The position numbers and the translations under genes were made by a program. The notes below the pieces were generated by a model. That model did no database searches and was not told the origin of the DNA. It worked only from the letters and a program-made list of their open reading frames with translations. This document shows, one piece after another, positions 49,309-59,368 of a DNA stretch of 64,000 bases (position 1 is the stretch's first letter; each line of letters starts with the position of its first letter). Source of the DNA: Dyadobacter sediminis (GTDB taxonomy: Bacteria; Bacteroidota; Bacteroidia; Cytophagales; Spirosomataceae); the NCBI RefSeq assembly GCF_005860765.1, contig NZ_VCEI01000025.1, forward strand, positions 1 to 64,000, read 5' to 3'.

Positions 49309-50409
49309 ATGAGTCTTCAATGTGGGATTGTTGGATTGCCGAACGTAGGGAAATCCACTCTTTTTAATGCCATTTCTACCGGTAAAGCCGAAGCTGCAAA
49401 TTATCCTTTCTGTACTATAGAACCGAACGTTGGCGTCGTTACAGTGCCGGACGAACGTCTGGATATTTTAACCGAACTGGTGAAGCCGCAGAAAGTAATA
49501 CCGACCATCATAGAATTCGTCGATATAGCCGGGCTTGTGAAAGGCGCAAGCCAAGGCGCCGGTCTCGGAAATAAATTTCTGGCCAATATACGGGAAGTAG
49601 ACGCCATCGTGCATGTTGTACGCTGTTTTCAGGATGAAAATGTCGTGCACGTCGAAGGACGTGTCGATCCGGTTTTTGACAAGGAAATTATTGATATCGA
49701 ACTTCAGCTGAAAGATCTTGAATCTATAGAAAAGAAAATCCAGCGTACCGAAAAAGGAGCCAGAGCCGGTGATGCCAAAGCAAAAGCAGAACTGGAATGG
49801 CTGAAAAAGTACAAGGAAACACTCGAAGCCGGCAAGAATGCAAGAAGCCTGCAAATTGACGAGGAAACCAAAGAAGCTGTAATCGGCGATCTGCAGTTGC
49901 TTACGGCGAAGCCGGTTTTGTACGTTGCCAATGTGGACGAAGGTTCCATGCTTACCGGAAACGAATATTCCGAGAAGTTGAAAGAAGCTGTAAAGCATGA
50001 AGGTGCTGATGTCATAATCCTTTGTGCCGCCATCGAATCGCAGATCTCGGAAATCGAAGATCCGGAAGAGCATGCCATGTTTTTGGGTGAATACGGGCTG
50101 GAAGAATCGGGATTGAGCAAACTGATCAAAGCTTCGTATGCGCTTTTGAATCTGATTACTTATTTTACAGCGGGCGTTAAGGAAGTGCGCGCGTGGACGA
50201 TTGTAAAAGGCTGGAAAGCACCGCAGGCGGCCGGCGTAATCCATAGTGATTTTGAAAAAGGGTTTATCCGAGCAGAAGTAATCAAAATTGCCGATTACGA
50301 ACAATATAAAACGGAAGCAGGTGTAAAGGAAGTTGGGAAAATGGCCGTTGAAGGCAAAGAGTACGTTGTTGCAGATGGCGACATCATGCATTTCCGGTTC
50401 AATGTATAA
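49309..50409 (+). CDS. ychF: Redox-regulated ATPase YchF
   Basis: A 366-residue Obg-family protein. G1 is GLPNVGKST (residues 8-16), G3 is [19 protein letters not shown] and the TGS domain is at the C-terminus ([35 protein letters not shown]). YchF prefers ATP over GTP because G4 is NVDE in place of NKxD (YVANVDEGS is seen here). It binds the 50S ribosome and is involved in stress responses. Length and order are exactly as in the family. It has a terminator hairpin downstream. Confidence 0.97.
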   Translation: MSLQCGIVGLPNVGKSTLFNAISTGKAEAANYPFCTIEPNVGVVTVPDERLDILTELVKPQKVIPTIIEFVDIAGLVKGASQGAGLGNKFLANIREVDAIVHVVRCFQDENVVHVEGRVDPVFDKEIIDIELQLKDLESIEKKIQRTEKGARAGDAKAKAELEWLKKYKETLEAGKNARSLQIDEETKEAVIGDLQLLTAKPVLYVANVDEGSMLTGNEYSEKLKEAVKHEGADVIILCAAIESQISEIEDPEEHAMFLGEYGLEESGLSKLIKASYALLNLITYFTAGVKEVRAWTIVKGWKAPQAAGVIHSDFEKGFIRAEVIKIADYEQYKTEAGVKEVGKMAVEGKEYVVADGDIMHFRFNV

Positions 50410-50432
50410 GCCTATATATTCAGCCTATATAC

Positions 50433-50466
50433 AAGAAAGGAGCAGCTTTGGCGCTGCTCCTTTCTT
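50433..50466. terminator. Bidirectional terminator after ychF
   Basis: A perfect 14-bp stem (50433-50446 and 50453-50466, 6-base loop) with TTTCTT on the exit side, 24 bases after the ychF stop and 13 before the convergent gene's stop. Confidence 0.85.
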
Positions 50467-50478
50467 ATTGATATAAAG

Positions 50479-50874
50479 TCAGTCCTCCTGAAAATCGGCA
50501 AGGTCATTGTATATAACGGCGCGCAAGGTCTTGGCCATTCTCAAAATGGAATCCACGCGGTAATGCGCTTTTTTAAGAACTTCGGCATTTAATCCTTCAC
50601 GGACAAGCCGGGCAAAAATTTCTCTCAGGCAAAAAAGCTGATCAATGTTTACGGAAAAGTCTTCAACGATATACATCTGAAATCCGCGGTCTTCAGGATT
50701 GGAGAAGTATAAAACAAGGTACAGGTCTTCTTTTTCGTAAAATGAAATTACATGACCGCGCTCAAAATCCGAGGGCATTTCTTCATGGTCTGCAAGGAAA
50801 TCAACGATCAGACTTTCATCATTGGTAATCCATAAATGCGGAGCAAGGCAAGTCTTCTTTGGAAGTAATTTCAT
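50479..50874 (-). CDS. Hypothetical protein
   Basis: A 131-residue soluble protein without a signal peptide. It is acidic and mixed alpha/beta (LWITNDESLIVDFLADHEEM, ISFYEKEDLYLVLYFSNPED, INQLFC-type helix NIDQLFCLREIFARLV, KKAHYRVDSILRMAKTLRAV). I do not recognise a family. The start at 50874 (MKLLPKK) is preferred over an ATG three codons upstream. It precedes nothing on this strand and follows the T9SS plug gene by 29 bases after it, so it may be co-transcribed with it. Context suggests no function. Confidence 0.68.
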   Translation of the reverse strand: MKLLPKKTCLAPHLWITNDESLIVDFLADHEEMPSDFERGHVISFYEKEDLYLVLYFSNPEDRGFQMYIVEDFSVNIDQLFCLREIFARLVREGLNAEVLKKAHYRVDSILRMAKTLRAVIYNDLADFQED

Positions 50875-50911
50875 AACGAGCAATTTAGTTGTCAGAAAAT
50901 CCTTTACAGAT

Positions 50912-52195
50912 TTACCTTCTTCGGTTCCATTCTACTGTTCTGTAACCAACCAGAAGATCGGCGCGGCCAGCTGGCGGACGGTGATAAACCAGGATATCAT
51001 AATCGTTTTCTGTGGGTGCATAATTGCCTTCAATGTAGGCTTCATCCGCTTTTGCACCCGCTTCTTTCACCATCGTATAGTCATAATTGATCACGCCTTG
51101 TTTTAGCATGATTTCCACTTCGTAGGCATTTGTAACCGGATTGTAAGTCATCCGGTTGCGGTCGTTCAGCTGCCAGAGATTAAAAGCACCGTTTACATAA
51201 AACTCTGTGCCGGGCTCCTCCGGAATGTGCAAGTTAAAGAGCACCGGCGTATAATCAGCCTCAATGCTTCCCCGTCCGGATTCCTTTTGATCCACAACAT
51301 ACTGGCCGTTAAAATCATCAATCTGAATGTAAGAACCGTTAGAGCGGAACTTGTCGGGAAAAAGGATCAGTCTTGTAAATGCATCGGTTCTTTCAATTTC
51401 CGTAATCCCGTATCCGCGTCCGGTCAGCGAACGACTGTCAAAGTAGCGGAATTCATTGCCGCCGGGAAACGTATTTTCGAGGTCAAAAAAGGCATATTCA
51501 AGAATCTGGTCAAAAGGCCTTACATTGGTTGGCTTGAAACCTGAGCGGATCTGATCCCAGCGAAAGTTTTTTCTCAAAACAACTTTCAGGTCAGTCTGCG
51601 GCGCATTCAGGGGATACCCTTTGTAATCAATGTTAAAATCAATCTGCTGGTCTGTAAACTGCTGCTGGATACCTTGTGAAAAGCGTGCTTTCGCATCAAT
51701 ATTTACCCGGTTTTCATACAGCATAAACCGTCGGCTCAGAACGACTTTCCGACCGCGCTCGGCATATACATAAACTACATAATTGCCAGATAATTTCAGT
51801 TTGGGTAATTCAAGCCGGTAATGAAAATACGGCACTTTGGTGCTGAAAGACTGTTCGGAACTGTGGATCGGGTATTCATTGTACTCAAAAGTAAACTCAA
51901 TGTCATTCAGGTTGGACTTGCTCCAGTCCGCATTGCAATGGATAATTTTTGCGCGATAACCTTCAAACTGACCGGAAAGATCATCAAATTCAAGAACAAG
52001 CGGAGCATCGCTGTTCAGCGGTTTGATAGCGGGCGTTAAAAGTCGTGCAGGATTTTCCGGATCTTCAAGTGCGGGATAAAGCAATACCGTTTTGATTTGC
52101 TCATTGTAAATGTGATCCTCAAGGCGGACATTTTGTGCATTTGTAAATGATGCTAACAAACAGGATATTACGCAAAGCAGAAGTAATAAACGCAT
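50912..52195 (-). CDS. Type IX secretion system plug protein (DUF5103)
   Basis: A 427-residue protein with a signal peptide (MRLLLLLCVISCLLASFTNAQ). After it come NVRLEDHIYNEQIKTVLLYP and LEFDDLSGQFEGYRAKIIHC, then AEGRGRK-type strand segments, and in the C-terminal half PEEPGTEFYVNGAFNLWQLN, all conserved in DUF5103. In Flavobacterium johnsoniae the Plug protein seals the periplasmic side of the SprA translocon in the type IX system. Presence implies that this organism has the T9SS, although other components are not in the window. It is monocistronic or paired with the hypothetical gene just downstream. Confidence 0.92.
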   Translation of the reverse strand: MRLLLLLCVISCLLASFTNAQNVRLEDHIYNEQIKTVLLYPALEDPENPARLLTPAIKPLNSDAPLVLEFDDLSGQFEGYRAKIIHCNADWSKSNLNDIEFTFEYNEYPIHSSEQSFSTKVPYFHYRLELPKLKLSGNYVVYVYAERGRKVVLSRRFMLYENRVNIDAKARFSQGIQQQFTDQQIDFNIDYKGYPLNAPQTDLKVVLRKNFRWDQIRSGFKPTNVRPFDQILEYAFFDLENTFPGGNEFRYFDSRSLTGRGYGITEIERTDAFTRLILFPDKFRSNGSYIQIDDFNGQYVVDQKESGRGSIEADYTPVLFNLHIPEEPGTEFYVNGAFNLWQLNDRNRMTYNPVTNAYEVEIMLKQGVINYDYTMVKEAGAKADEAYIEGNYAPTENDYDILVYHRPPAGRADLLVGYRTVEWNRRR

Positions 52196-52301
52196 AACAG
52201 ATTTTTAAGATATTAACGTTACTATTTAATGAAAGGTACGTATAGTTAATAAAAGGTATTTGATGAGAATTAATTATTTTTGTTTTAACTGCTACGTATA
52301 A

Positions 52302-52886
52302 ATGTCTGCACAACCTATTAAAATGTATTCAGAAAAAGAATATCTCGAGCTGGAAAGGGAAGCACCGTACAAAAGCGAGTATTACCGCGGTGAAATTTTT
52401 GCAATGGCCGGAGCCGGTCATAATCACAACCGCATTGTAGAAAACCTGTCCGGCGAATGTTATATTATGTTCAAAGGCAAATCCTGCCGGACTTATTCCA
52501 GCGACCAGCGGCTGCATATTCCTGCGAATGGTATTTACACTTATCCTGACCTGTTAATTGTATGCGGCAAAAACGAATTTCTGGATGCAAAAAAAGATAC
52601 GATCCTGAATCCGAGCGTAATTATCGAGGTACTTTCCGAAAGTACTGCCGCTTATGACCGGGGTGAAAAATTCCATTTCTACCGCAGCATTCCTTCGTTG
52701 TCGGAATATGTTCTGATCAACTCCCAATCCGTAGCGGCTGAAGTTTTCAGGAAAGATGAACAGGGAACATGGTTTCTGGCTTCCGAAGCTTATAATTCAG
52801 ATGAAAGTATTCGTTTACAAAGCGTAGATTTAAGTTTGAAGCTGTCGGATATCTACGCTGAAACAGAGGATTTGATCAATGGCTGA
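52302..52886 (+). CDS. Uma2 family putative restriction endonuclease
   Basis: A 194-residue protein of the Uma2/DUF820 family with a PD-(D/E)xK-like core. Visible are YKSEYYRGEIFAMAGAGHNHN near residues 24-44, DQRLHIPANGIYTYPDLLIVCG (Asp of PD), and PSVIIEVLSESTAAYDRGEKFHFYR with the E-x-L acid and downstream Lys. Members are widespread in multicopy in some bacteria but rarely characterised; DNA cleavage has not been shown for most. There is no methyltransferase beside it, so it is not a classical restriction pair. A stem-like terminator follows. Confidence 0.9.
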   Translation: MSAQPIKMYSEKEYLELEREAPYKSEYYRGEIFAMAGAGHNHNRIVENLSGECYIMFKGKSCRTYSSDQRLHIPANGIYTYPDLLIVCGKNEFLDAKKDTILNPSVIIEVLSESTAAYDRGEKFHFYRSIPSLSEYVLINSQSVAAEVFRKDEQGTWFLASEAYNSDESIRLQSVDLSLKLSDIYAETEDLING

Positions 52887-52910
52887 TTCAATATAAATAG
52901 CGGATATATA

Positions 52911-52944
52911 GTAAAAAAGAAGACCGCCGGATCTCCTTTTTTAC
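52911..52944. terminator. Probable bidirectional terminator between Uma2 and ABC-F genes
   Basis: An 8-bp stem GTAAAAAA/TTTTTTAC (52911-52918 and 52937-52944) with further interrupted pairing inside, between convergent genes. Confidence 0.6.
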
Positions 52945-52949
52945 TTAGA

Positions 52950-54908
52950 TTATTTGCCTGCCAGCTCGTCGACTTCAAGCATGAGGTTTTCCCACGTTTC
53001 GGTACTTTGTTCCAATTTCTTTTTAATGTCTGAATAAGAAAAGTTCAGTTCGGCAAGCGCAGCATTGTCGTTGTAGATTTTCGGATCGGCCAGTTTCGTT
53101 TCCGTTTCTGTCTTCTTTATTTCAAGATTTTCAATACTCGCTTCCAGTTCTTCAATCTGCTTCTGTACCTTTTTCAGTTTCTGGGCATCTTCATTGGAAA
53201 CCGGCTTTCCGTTGCTTTTCTGAGCATTGCTGCTGGCTGCTGGCTGCGGGTTGCTCTTCACTTGCGGCGGCGCGCTGCTCACAACTGCTTTTTCACTGAC
53301 AGCAGACTGCAATCCGCGTTCTTCCACCCAGATTTCATATTCCTCATACGTGCCCGGATATTCTTTTATCTTGTGATCTTCAATATACCAGATTTTGTTG
53401 GCTATGTTTTCAACAAAATAACGGTCGTGAGAAACGACAATATAGCTGCCTTCATACTGCTGCAATGCCTGAATAAGGATATTTACCGATTGCATGTCAA
53501 GGTGGTTCGTAGGCTCATCCAGAAGCAGAAAATTGGCTTGTGAAAGCAATACTTTGGCCAGTGCAACCCGTGATTTTTCACCTCCTGAAAGCACCTTGAT
53601 TTTCTTGAACACGTCATCGCCCGAAAAAAGGAAGCAGCCAAGAACAGTCCTTAACTCGGTTTCTGTTTTGTTCGGATTGGCGTATTTAAGTTCTTCGATC
53701 AGGTTATGCTGTACATTCAGTGATTCCAGCTGATGCTGTGCATAAAATGTAAAAGATACATTATGTCCGAGTCTTCTTTTTCCTTCAATGGGCTCCGTTC
53801 CTGCAACAACGCGCAGAACCGTTGACTTTCCTCGTCCGTTTGCCCCGATCAAAGCAATCTTGTCGCCCCGTTCCATGCTGATGTTCGTGCTGTCCAGAAT
53901 GACTTTGTCACCGTAAGCCTTGGACGCATCTTCCAGCTGGAAAACATGTCTTCCCGGCTGTGTTGTAAACTGAAAGCGGAAATGGACTTTTGCATTTTCA
54001 TCCACTACCTGATCCACAACTTCCATTTTGTCCAATGCTTTTACACGGCTCTGAACCTGGCGGGATTTGGTTGCTTTTGCTTTAAAACGTTCAATGAAAC
54101 GTTCCGTCTGGCGGATTTTAGCCTGCTGGTTTTCATATGCACCGCGCTGGATTTCATTGCGTTCTTCTTTTTCCTCCAGATAGTAAGAATAGTTTCCCGC
54201 GTAATAATTCAGCTTGCCGCCTGAAACCTCAACGGTTGTATCAATGGTATTATCCAGAAACTGCCTGTCGTGAGAAACCACAATCACAGCGCCTTCATAA
54301 CTCTGCACATATTTTTCTACCCATTGAATAGAAGGCAAGTCAAGGTGGTTGGTCGGCTCATCGAGCATCAGCAGCGAAGGCTTTTGCAAAAGCAGCTTGG
54401 CAAGCATGACGCGCATGCGCCATCCTCCTGAAAACAGCCTAAGCGGCCGGTGAAGGTCATCTGTCGAAAATCCCAGACCTTCCAGAATGGCTTCGGCTTT
54501 GGACTGAATGGTATAACCGTCCAGCGCGTCAAATTCATCCTGAACTTTGGCCAGCTTGTCAACAAGTGCATCCGTGTAGTTATGCTCCATATCGTGCAGG
54601 ATCTTGTCAATCTGAATCTGAAGCTGGTTCTGGCGTTCAAACGCCTGCATGGCTACGGAAAGAATCGAATCGTCACTTTGGTAAGAAAGCAGGTCCTGAT
54701 TCAGAAATCCGATGGTGCAGTCGCCTGCTTTGGAGATATTTCCGCCGTCAGGCTGGAATTCTCCGTTTATCATTCTGAGGAGCGTTGACTTTCCGGTGCC
54801 GTTCAGGCCGATAAGGCCGATTTTCTGTTTGGGCTTGATATGCAGCGAAGCACCGTCATAAAGCGCACGGTCGCCAAGAAAGTAACTGAGGTTTGTAATC
54901 GCGATCAT
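52950..54908 (-). CDS. ABC-F family ATPase (Uup/YdiF-like)
   Basis: A 652-residue protein with two ABC ATPase domains on one chain and no membrane segment. Walker A motifs are GLNGTGKST near residue 36 and GANGRGKST near 356; the signatures are LFSGGWRMR and LSGGEKSRVALAK; the two Walker B motifs end LLMLDEPTNHLD and LLLDEPTNHLD. Between the domains lies the P-site tRNA interaction motif linker (QQAKIRQTERFIERFKAK), and a coiled-coil C-terminal tail is present. ABC-F proteins act on stalled ribosomes or resolve branched DNA (Uup). No antibiotic-resistance arrangement is seen. It is monocistronic. Confidence 0.93.
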   Translation of the reverse strand: MIAITNLSYFLGDRALYDGASLHIKPKQKIGLIGLNGTGKSTLLRMINGEFQPDGGNISKAGDCTIGFLNQDLLSYQSDDSILSVAMQAFERQNQLQIQIDKILHDMEHNYTDALVDKLAKVQDEFDALDGYTIQSKAEAILEGLGFSTDDLHRPLRLFSGGWRMRVMLAKLLLQKPSLLMLDEPTNHLDLPSIQWVEKYVQSYEGAVIVVSHDRQFLDNTIDTTVEVSGGKLNYYAGNYSYYLEEKEERNEIQRGAYENQQAKIRQTERFIERFKAKATKSRQVQSRVKALDKMEVVDQVVDENAKVHFRFQFTTQPGRHVFQLEDASKAYGDKVILDSTNISMERGDKIALIGANGRGKSTVLRVVAGTEPIEGKRRLGHNVSFTFYAQHQLESLNVQHNLIEELKYANPNKTETELRTVLGCFLFSGDDVFKKIKVLSGGEKSRVALAKVLLSQANFLLLDEPTNHLDMQSVNILIQALQQYEGSYIVVSHDRYFVENIANKIWYIEDHKIKEYPGTYEEYEIWVEERGLQSAVSEKAVVSSAPPQVKSNPQPAASSNAQKSNGKPVSNEDAQKLKKVQKQIEELEASIENLEIKKTETETKLADPKIYNDNAALAELNFSYSDIKKKLEQSTETWENLMLEVDELAGK

Positions 54909-55017
54909 ACCGCAAAGGTACGGGGAAAGATGGAGATAGTAAAAGTGTAGTTGTTGGAATAGTTATAAAGTAACAGGTACGGTGCAGTATTTGCAAGTTT
55001 TCATGTAAATTTGGTAT

Positions 55018-55602
55018 ATGAACCATTTGTTTCCCATATTCCTGAAACTTGAAAACCTGCATACGCTCCTTGTCGGCGGCGGTTATGTCGGCCTGGAAAA
55101 ACTGACGGCTGTTCTGGATAATTCCCCGATGGCAAAAGTCACTTTGGTTTCGCCCGAAATCAAGAAGGAAATCCTGGATATAGCTGAGCAGAATTCACGG
55201 ATTAATTTAATCCTGCGCCGGTTTGAAGATGAAGATCTTTCAGGAAAAGACCTCGTGATTGTGGCTACAAACGACAAGGAGGAAAATAAAAGGATATGGG
55301 AACTGGCGCGGACCAAACATATACTGGCCAATGTGGCCGATACGCCTGCCATTTGCGACTTTTATCTTTCGTCCGTCGTCCGTAAAGGAAATCTGAAAGT
55401 CGCCATTTCAACCAACGGCATGTCGCCGACTTTTGCCAAACGCCTGAAAGAAGTGCTTGGCGATGCGCTTCCGGATAATTTGGATACGGCAATGGAACAG
55501 CTGAAAGCGGTAAGGGATATGCTGAAAGGCGATTTTGCATACAAAGTAGAAGAACTGAACCGCATTACAGCCGTATTGACCACAAAAAACAATGCCGGCT
55601 AA
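55018..55602 (+). CDS. Precorrin-2 dehydrogenase (siroheme synthase N-terminal domain type)
   Basis: A 194-residue protein matching the CysG N-terminal/Met8p-like NAD-dependent dehydrogenase. The Rossmann loop is LLVGGGYVGLEK (residues 17-28), and NVADTPAICDFYLSSVVRKGNLKVAISTNGMSPTFAKRLKEVL follows, a long stretch conserved in the family. It oxidises precorrin-2 to sirohydrochlorin and usually also chelates iron. It lacks the uroporphyrinogen methyltransferase domain found fused in CysG. No sulfite or nitrite reductase gene is adjacent. It is monocistronic, divergent from the ABC-F gene. Confidence 0.9.
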   Translation: MNHLFPIFLKLENLHTLLVGGGYVGLEKLTAVLDNSPMAKVTLVSPEIKKEILDIAEQNSRINLILRRFEDEDLSGKDLVIVATNDKEENKRIWELARTKHILANVADTPAICDFYLSSVVRKGNLKVAISTNGMSPTFAKRLKEVLGDALPDNLDTAMEQLKAVRDMLKGDFAYKVEELNRITAVLTTKNNAG

Positions 55603-55947
55603 CGGATTTTATATTCGTCGGCTAAAAAATACCTTACTTTTTTAAAGTGTCTGTAATTCCCTGAAATGTTGTAAAATACGCACGTTGTGAGTACAATAAT
55701 TCAGGGTTTTGCATTGTTTTAAATTAAAACTGGTCACATTTGCCGGCCTCTCCACCTCAGTAATTTATTCTGCGTACTTTAGTCATTACCGACTACGGCT
55801 ATTTTATTTTTTTGTGTAAATGCTATTGAAAAGGTATATCGACATTCCTGTTAAAATACTTTTCGTTTTTTACCTTGATAATTCGTATTATTGAATTCAT
55901 GATTATTTAAAGCCCGTTAATCCAGAGTCAGACTTATACTTATTTAT
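55603..55947. other. Long leader region upstream of the SusC operon
   Basis: This 345-base AT-rich stretch has no ORF or recognised RNA. It should hold the promoter of the SusC operon. One-mismatch candidates for the -7 box exist (TATTATTG near 55887, TACTTTTC near 55857), but none has a well-spaced -33 partner, so I do not call a promoter. Confidence 0.5.
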
Positions 55948-58900
55948 ATGGATGTTTTTTATCGGATCAGTGGCCTGAATCGGCTTCTAGTGCTGTGCTT
56001 AAGTTTAATTCTCCTCCAGCTTTCTTTTCCTGCATTTTCATTGCCTCTGGCGGCTATTGATGTGAAAGGCGTTGTCAAAAGCAGTTCCGGTGAATTGCTG
56101 ATTGGTTCTACAATCCGCGTAAAAGGAACGCAGCAGGGAACCGTCAGTAATGAAAAGGGTGAATTCGTACTTACAGGTGTGAGCGAAGGTGCTACGCTGG
56201 TGATATCGATGATCGGGTTTTTACCGAAAGAAGTAAAAGCTGCCCGAAGCCTGAGTATCGAACTTGCCGAAGATGCCGTTGGTCTTCAGGATGTCGTGGT
56301 TACGGGTTTTCAGCAAATTGACAAGGATAAATTTACCGGTTCGGCCGTCACCCTTAAAACGGACGATGTGAAAATCGATGGTCTGCCGGATGTAAGCCGC
56401 ATGCTGGAAGGCCGCGCTGCGGGTGTTTCCATTCAGAACGTTTCCGGTACTTTCGGCGCAGCGCCGAAAGTAAGGATCCGGGGCGCCACTTCACTGAACG
56501 GCGACAACAAGCCTTTGTGGGTTGTGGACGGCGTTGTGCTGGAAGATATCGTCAATATTTCCAATGACCAGCTTTCCAGCGGCGACCCGACTACTTTGCT
56601 TGGTTCTGCCGTTGCAGGGATCAATCCCAATGATATTGAAACCTTTGATATTCTGAAAGACGCGGCAGCGGCGGCATTATATGGTGCACGCGCCATGAAC
56701 GGCGTTATTGTTATTACAACCAAGCGCGGTAAAAGCGGCAAGCCGGTTATTACTTATTCCGGTAATTTCAGTACGCAGCTGACGCCTTCTTACAGGAATT
56801 TCAATATCCTGAATTCGGCTCAGCAAATGTCGGTTCTGGGCGAGCTGGAAAGAAAAGGTTATTTGACTTCTTCCATTTTGTCCAAGCCTGATTATGGTAT
56901 TTATGGTAAATATTACAACTCTTTAACCGGTGATAACGAGGGAAATTTTCCGATAGCAAACACGCCGGAAGCAAAAAGAGATTTTCTTCTCGGATATGCA
57001 AAAGTTAATACAGACTGGTTTGACGTGCTTTTCAAGCAGAACTTAATTCAGGAGCATTCAGTAAGTGTTTCTTTCGGAACCGATAAATCAAATTCTTATT
57101 TTTCAACTAGTTATCTGGATGATAGCGGCTGGACGATTGCCGATAAAGTAAAAAGGTATACGCTTAACTTTAAAAATACGTACAATCTTACCGACAAAAT
57201 TACCCTAGTGACTTCCACGCTGGCATCCGTCCGAAGGCAGCAGGTGCCGGGTTCGGTAAACCGCAGAAGCAATCCGGTCGAAGGCAAATTTGACCGGGAT
57301 TTCGACATAAATCCATTCAGTTATGCACTCAACACCAGCCGTACGCTCACTGCGTATGATGAAAACGGTAATCTTGAGTTTTTTAGAAGAAATTTTGCTC
57401 CGTTCAACATTGTTCACGAACTGGCAAATAACAAGATCAATCTGAATCTGGTGGATATCAAATTACAGGGAGAATTGTCCTACAAAATTACGGATCATCT
57501 GACTTACGATTTTCTGGGTGCATTGCGCTACACACAAACCGGGCGCGAGCATATCATTACGGAGAATTCAAATATGGCAAATGCGTATCGTGCAGCAGAC
57601 AATTCAACGATTGCAGCAGCCAACAAGTACCTTTATACCGATCCTGACGTGCCCAATGCAAATCCGGTTGTCGTATTGCCGAGCGGTGGTTTTTACAACC
57701 GGAATGAAGATCAGATGCTGTTTTATAACATCCGTAACAACTTGAGATACAATCGCACTTTCGCTGCGCGGCATGCGGTTAACTTGCTTGCAGGTTCTGA
57801 AATCAAATATACAAACCGGCAGAACTCAAATAATACAGGCTACGGATTTCAGTATGATCAGGGCGGAACGCCGTTTGTGGATTACCGGATTCTGAAGCAG
57901 ACGATTGAAAGCAATTTTCAATATTACGGCATGAAGATGGATTACGAACGGTTTGCAGCATTTTATGGAAGTGCCGGCTACACGCTCGATGACAAGTACA
58001 ACTTTACAGGTTACATTCGCTACGACGGTTCCAACGGATTTGGGAAATCGGCAAGGGCCCGCTGGCTGCCAACTTATACCGTTGCGGGATCGTGGAATTT
58101 TGACCGTGAAAATTTCTTCAAGAACTTCAAATGGCTGAGCATGGGACGCCTTCGTGCAAGCTACGGGCTTTCTGCGGATACAGGTCCGGCAACGAATACA
58201 GCCGTTTTGTTTCAGAGCATTATTACAAGAAGGCCGTATACCGACGAAAAAGAATCGGCAACGCAGCTGGCTTCTTTGGAAAATACGGAGCTTACGTGGG
58301 AAAAACTTTACAGCGGCAACGTAGGAATGGATTTGGGATTTCTTTCCAATCGCATTAATCTGTCTGTAGACGGCTATATTCGAAACAGTTTCGATCTGAT
58401 TGATGAAATCAGAACGTCGGGAATCGGCGGACAGATTAATAAAGTCGCCAACTATGCTGATATGGAATCGCATGGCGTTGACCTTTCGCTGGACGGCGTG
58501 CTTTTCAAAAATAAAGACTGGGATTTCCGGTCCAGAATTACTGTTGGCTATGCTAAAACACGGATAACCAAAGTGGACAACAGCCCGAATATTTTTGAAC
58601 TTGTGAAAGCCGAGGGCGCCAATGTGCAGGGAAGGCCGGTAAGAAGTTTGTTTTCCATCGATTTCAAATCGCTTGATCCAAAAACAGGCGTTCCGATTTT
58701 TGTAAACGAAAACGGAGAAGTCAATTCGGATGTATATCTGCAGGATCAGAATCTGAGATATTTAAAATACGAAGGCCCGGTGGATCCGCCGATTACAGGC
58801 GGTTTCAATAATACGCTTACATACAAGGATTTTACATTAAATGTATTTCTGACTTATCAGGCCGGAAACAAGATCAGGATGAACCCGTTATACAAAGGTA

Positions 58901-59316
58901 CGACGTCGAGCAGCAATGTATTCAGCGATCTGGATGCCATGCCAAGAGAATTTCTCGACCGTTGGGTACTGTCCGGAGAGGAGGCGAGCACAACAATCCC
59001 GAACATTAGCGATATGCTTGAACAGCAATATCTTTCAGGAACTTATCCGTATAATATTTTTAATTACTCCACAGAACGCGTTGCCAAAGGTGATTTTATT
59101 CGTCTTAAGTCTGTTTCGCTACTGTACCGAGTTCCGTTGCCGGTTGCAGCAAAAGCAGGTTTCAAAGCAGCCAGCATTCAGTTTTCATCGATCAATCCGT
59201 GGCTGATTTATGCGGACAAAAAGCTGAAAGGACAGGACCCCGAATTCTTTAATTCCGGAGGTGTTGCGCAGCCGATCCAGAAACAGTTTACCGTTGCCAT
59301 CAAACTGACACTATAA
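55948..59316 (+). CDS. SusC/RagA family TonB-linked outer-membrane protein
   Basis: A 1122-residue TonB-dependent transporter. A long signal (hydrophobic stretch residues 13-32) is followed by a carboxypeptidase-D regulatory-like domain (VKGVVKSSSGELLIGSTIRVKGTQ... ending IGFLPKEVK). The plug holds LQDVVVTGFQQIDKDKFTGS, KVRIRGATSLNGDNKPLWVVDGV and AAAALYGARAMNGVIVITTKRG, all canonical SusC. The 22-stranded barrel ends FTVAIKLTL. No STN domain is visible between signal and CarboxypepD domain, so ECF-sigma signalling through this protein is not expected. It imports the substrate into the periplasm together with the SusD encoded 52 bases downstream. Confidence 0.96.
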   Translation: MDVFYRISGLNRLLVLCLSLILLQLSFPAFSLPLAAIDVKGVVKSSSGELLIGSTIRVKGTQQGTVSNEKGEFVLTGVSEGATLVISMIGFLPKEVKAARSLSIELAEDAVGLQDVVVTGFQQIDKDKFTGSAVTLKTDDVKIDGLPDVSRMLEGRAAGVSIQNVSGTFGAAPKVRIRGATSLNGDNKPLWVVDGVVLEDIVNISNDQLSSGDPTTLLGSAVAGINPNDIETFDILKDAAAAALYGARAMNGVIVITTKRGKSGKPVITYSGNFSTQLTPSYRNFNILNSAQQMSVLGELERKGYLTSSILSKPDYGIYGKYYNSLTGDNEGNFPIANTPEAKRDFLLGYAKVNTDWFDVLFKQNLIQEHSVSVSFGTDKSNSYFSTSYLDDSGWTIADKVKRYTLNFKNTYNLTDKITLVTSTLASVRRQQVPGSVNRRSNPVEGKFDRDFDINPFSYALNTSRTLTAYDENGNLEFFRRNFAPFNIVHELANNKINLNLVDIKLQGELSYKITDHLTYDFLGALRYTQTGREHIITENSNMANAYRAADNSTIAAANKYLYTDPDVPNANPVVVLPSGGFYNRNEDQMLFYNIRNNLRYNRTFAARHAVNLLAGSEIKYTNRQNSNNTGYGFQYDQGGTPFVDYRILKQTIESNFQYYGMKMDYERFAAFYGSAGYTLDDKYNFTGYIRYDGSNGFGKSARARWLPTYTVAGSWNFDRENFFKNFKWLSMGRLRASYGLSADTGPATNTAVLFQSIITRRPYTDEKESATQLASLENTELTWEKLYSGNVGMDLGFLSNRINLSVDGYIRNSFDLIDEIRTSGIGGQINKVANYADMESHGVDLSLDGVLFKNKDWDFRSRITVGYAKTRITKVDNSPNIFELVKAEGANVQGRPVRSLFSIDFKSLDPKTGVPIFVNENGEVNSDVYLQDQNLRYLKYEGPVDPPITGGFNNTLTYKDFTLNVFLTYQAGNKIRMNPLYKGTTSSSNVFSDLDAMPREFLDRWVLSGEEASTTIPNISDMLEQQYLSGTYPYNIFNYSTERVAKGDFIRLKSVSLLYRVPLPVAAKAGFKAASIQFSSINPWLIYADKKLKGQDPEFFNSGGVAQPIQKQFTVAIKLTL

Positions 59317-59368
59317 AAAGCAAAACCGGGAATGTTGAAGTTCAGAATGATTTTAAGTATCTGCTAAT

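Noticed and set aside
52302-52886. Restriction-modification system
   Set aside because: Only a Uma2-type nuclease is present; no methyltransferase or specificity gene is adjacent.
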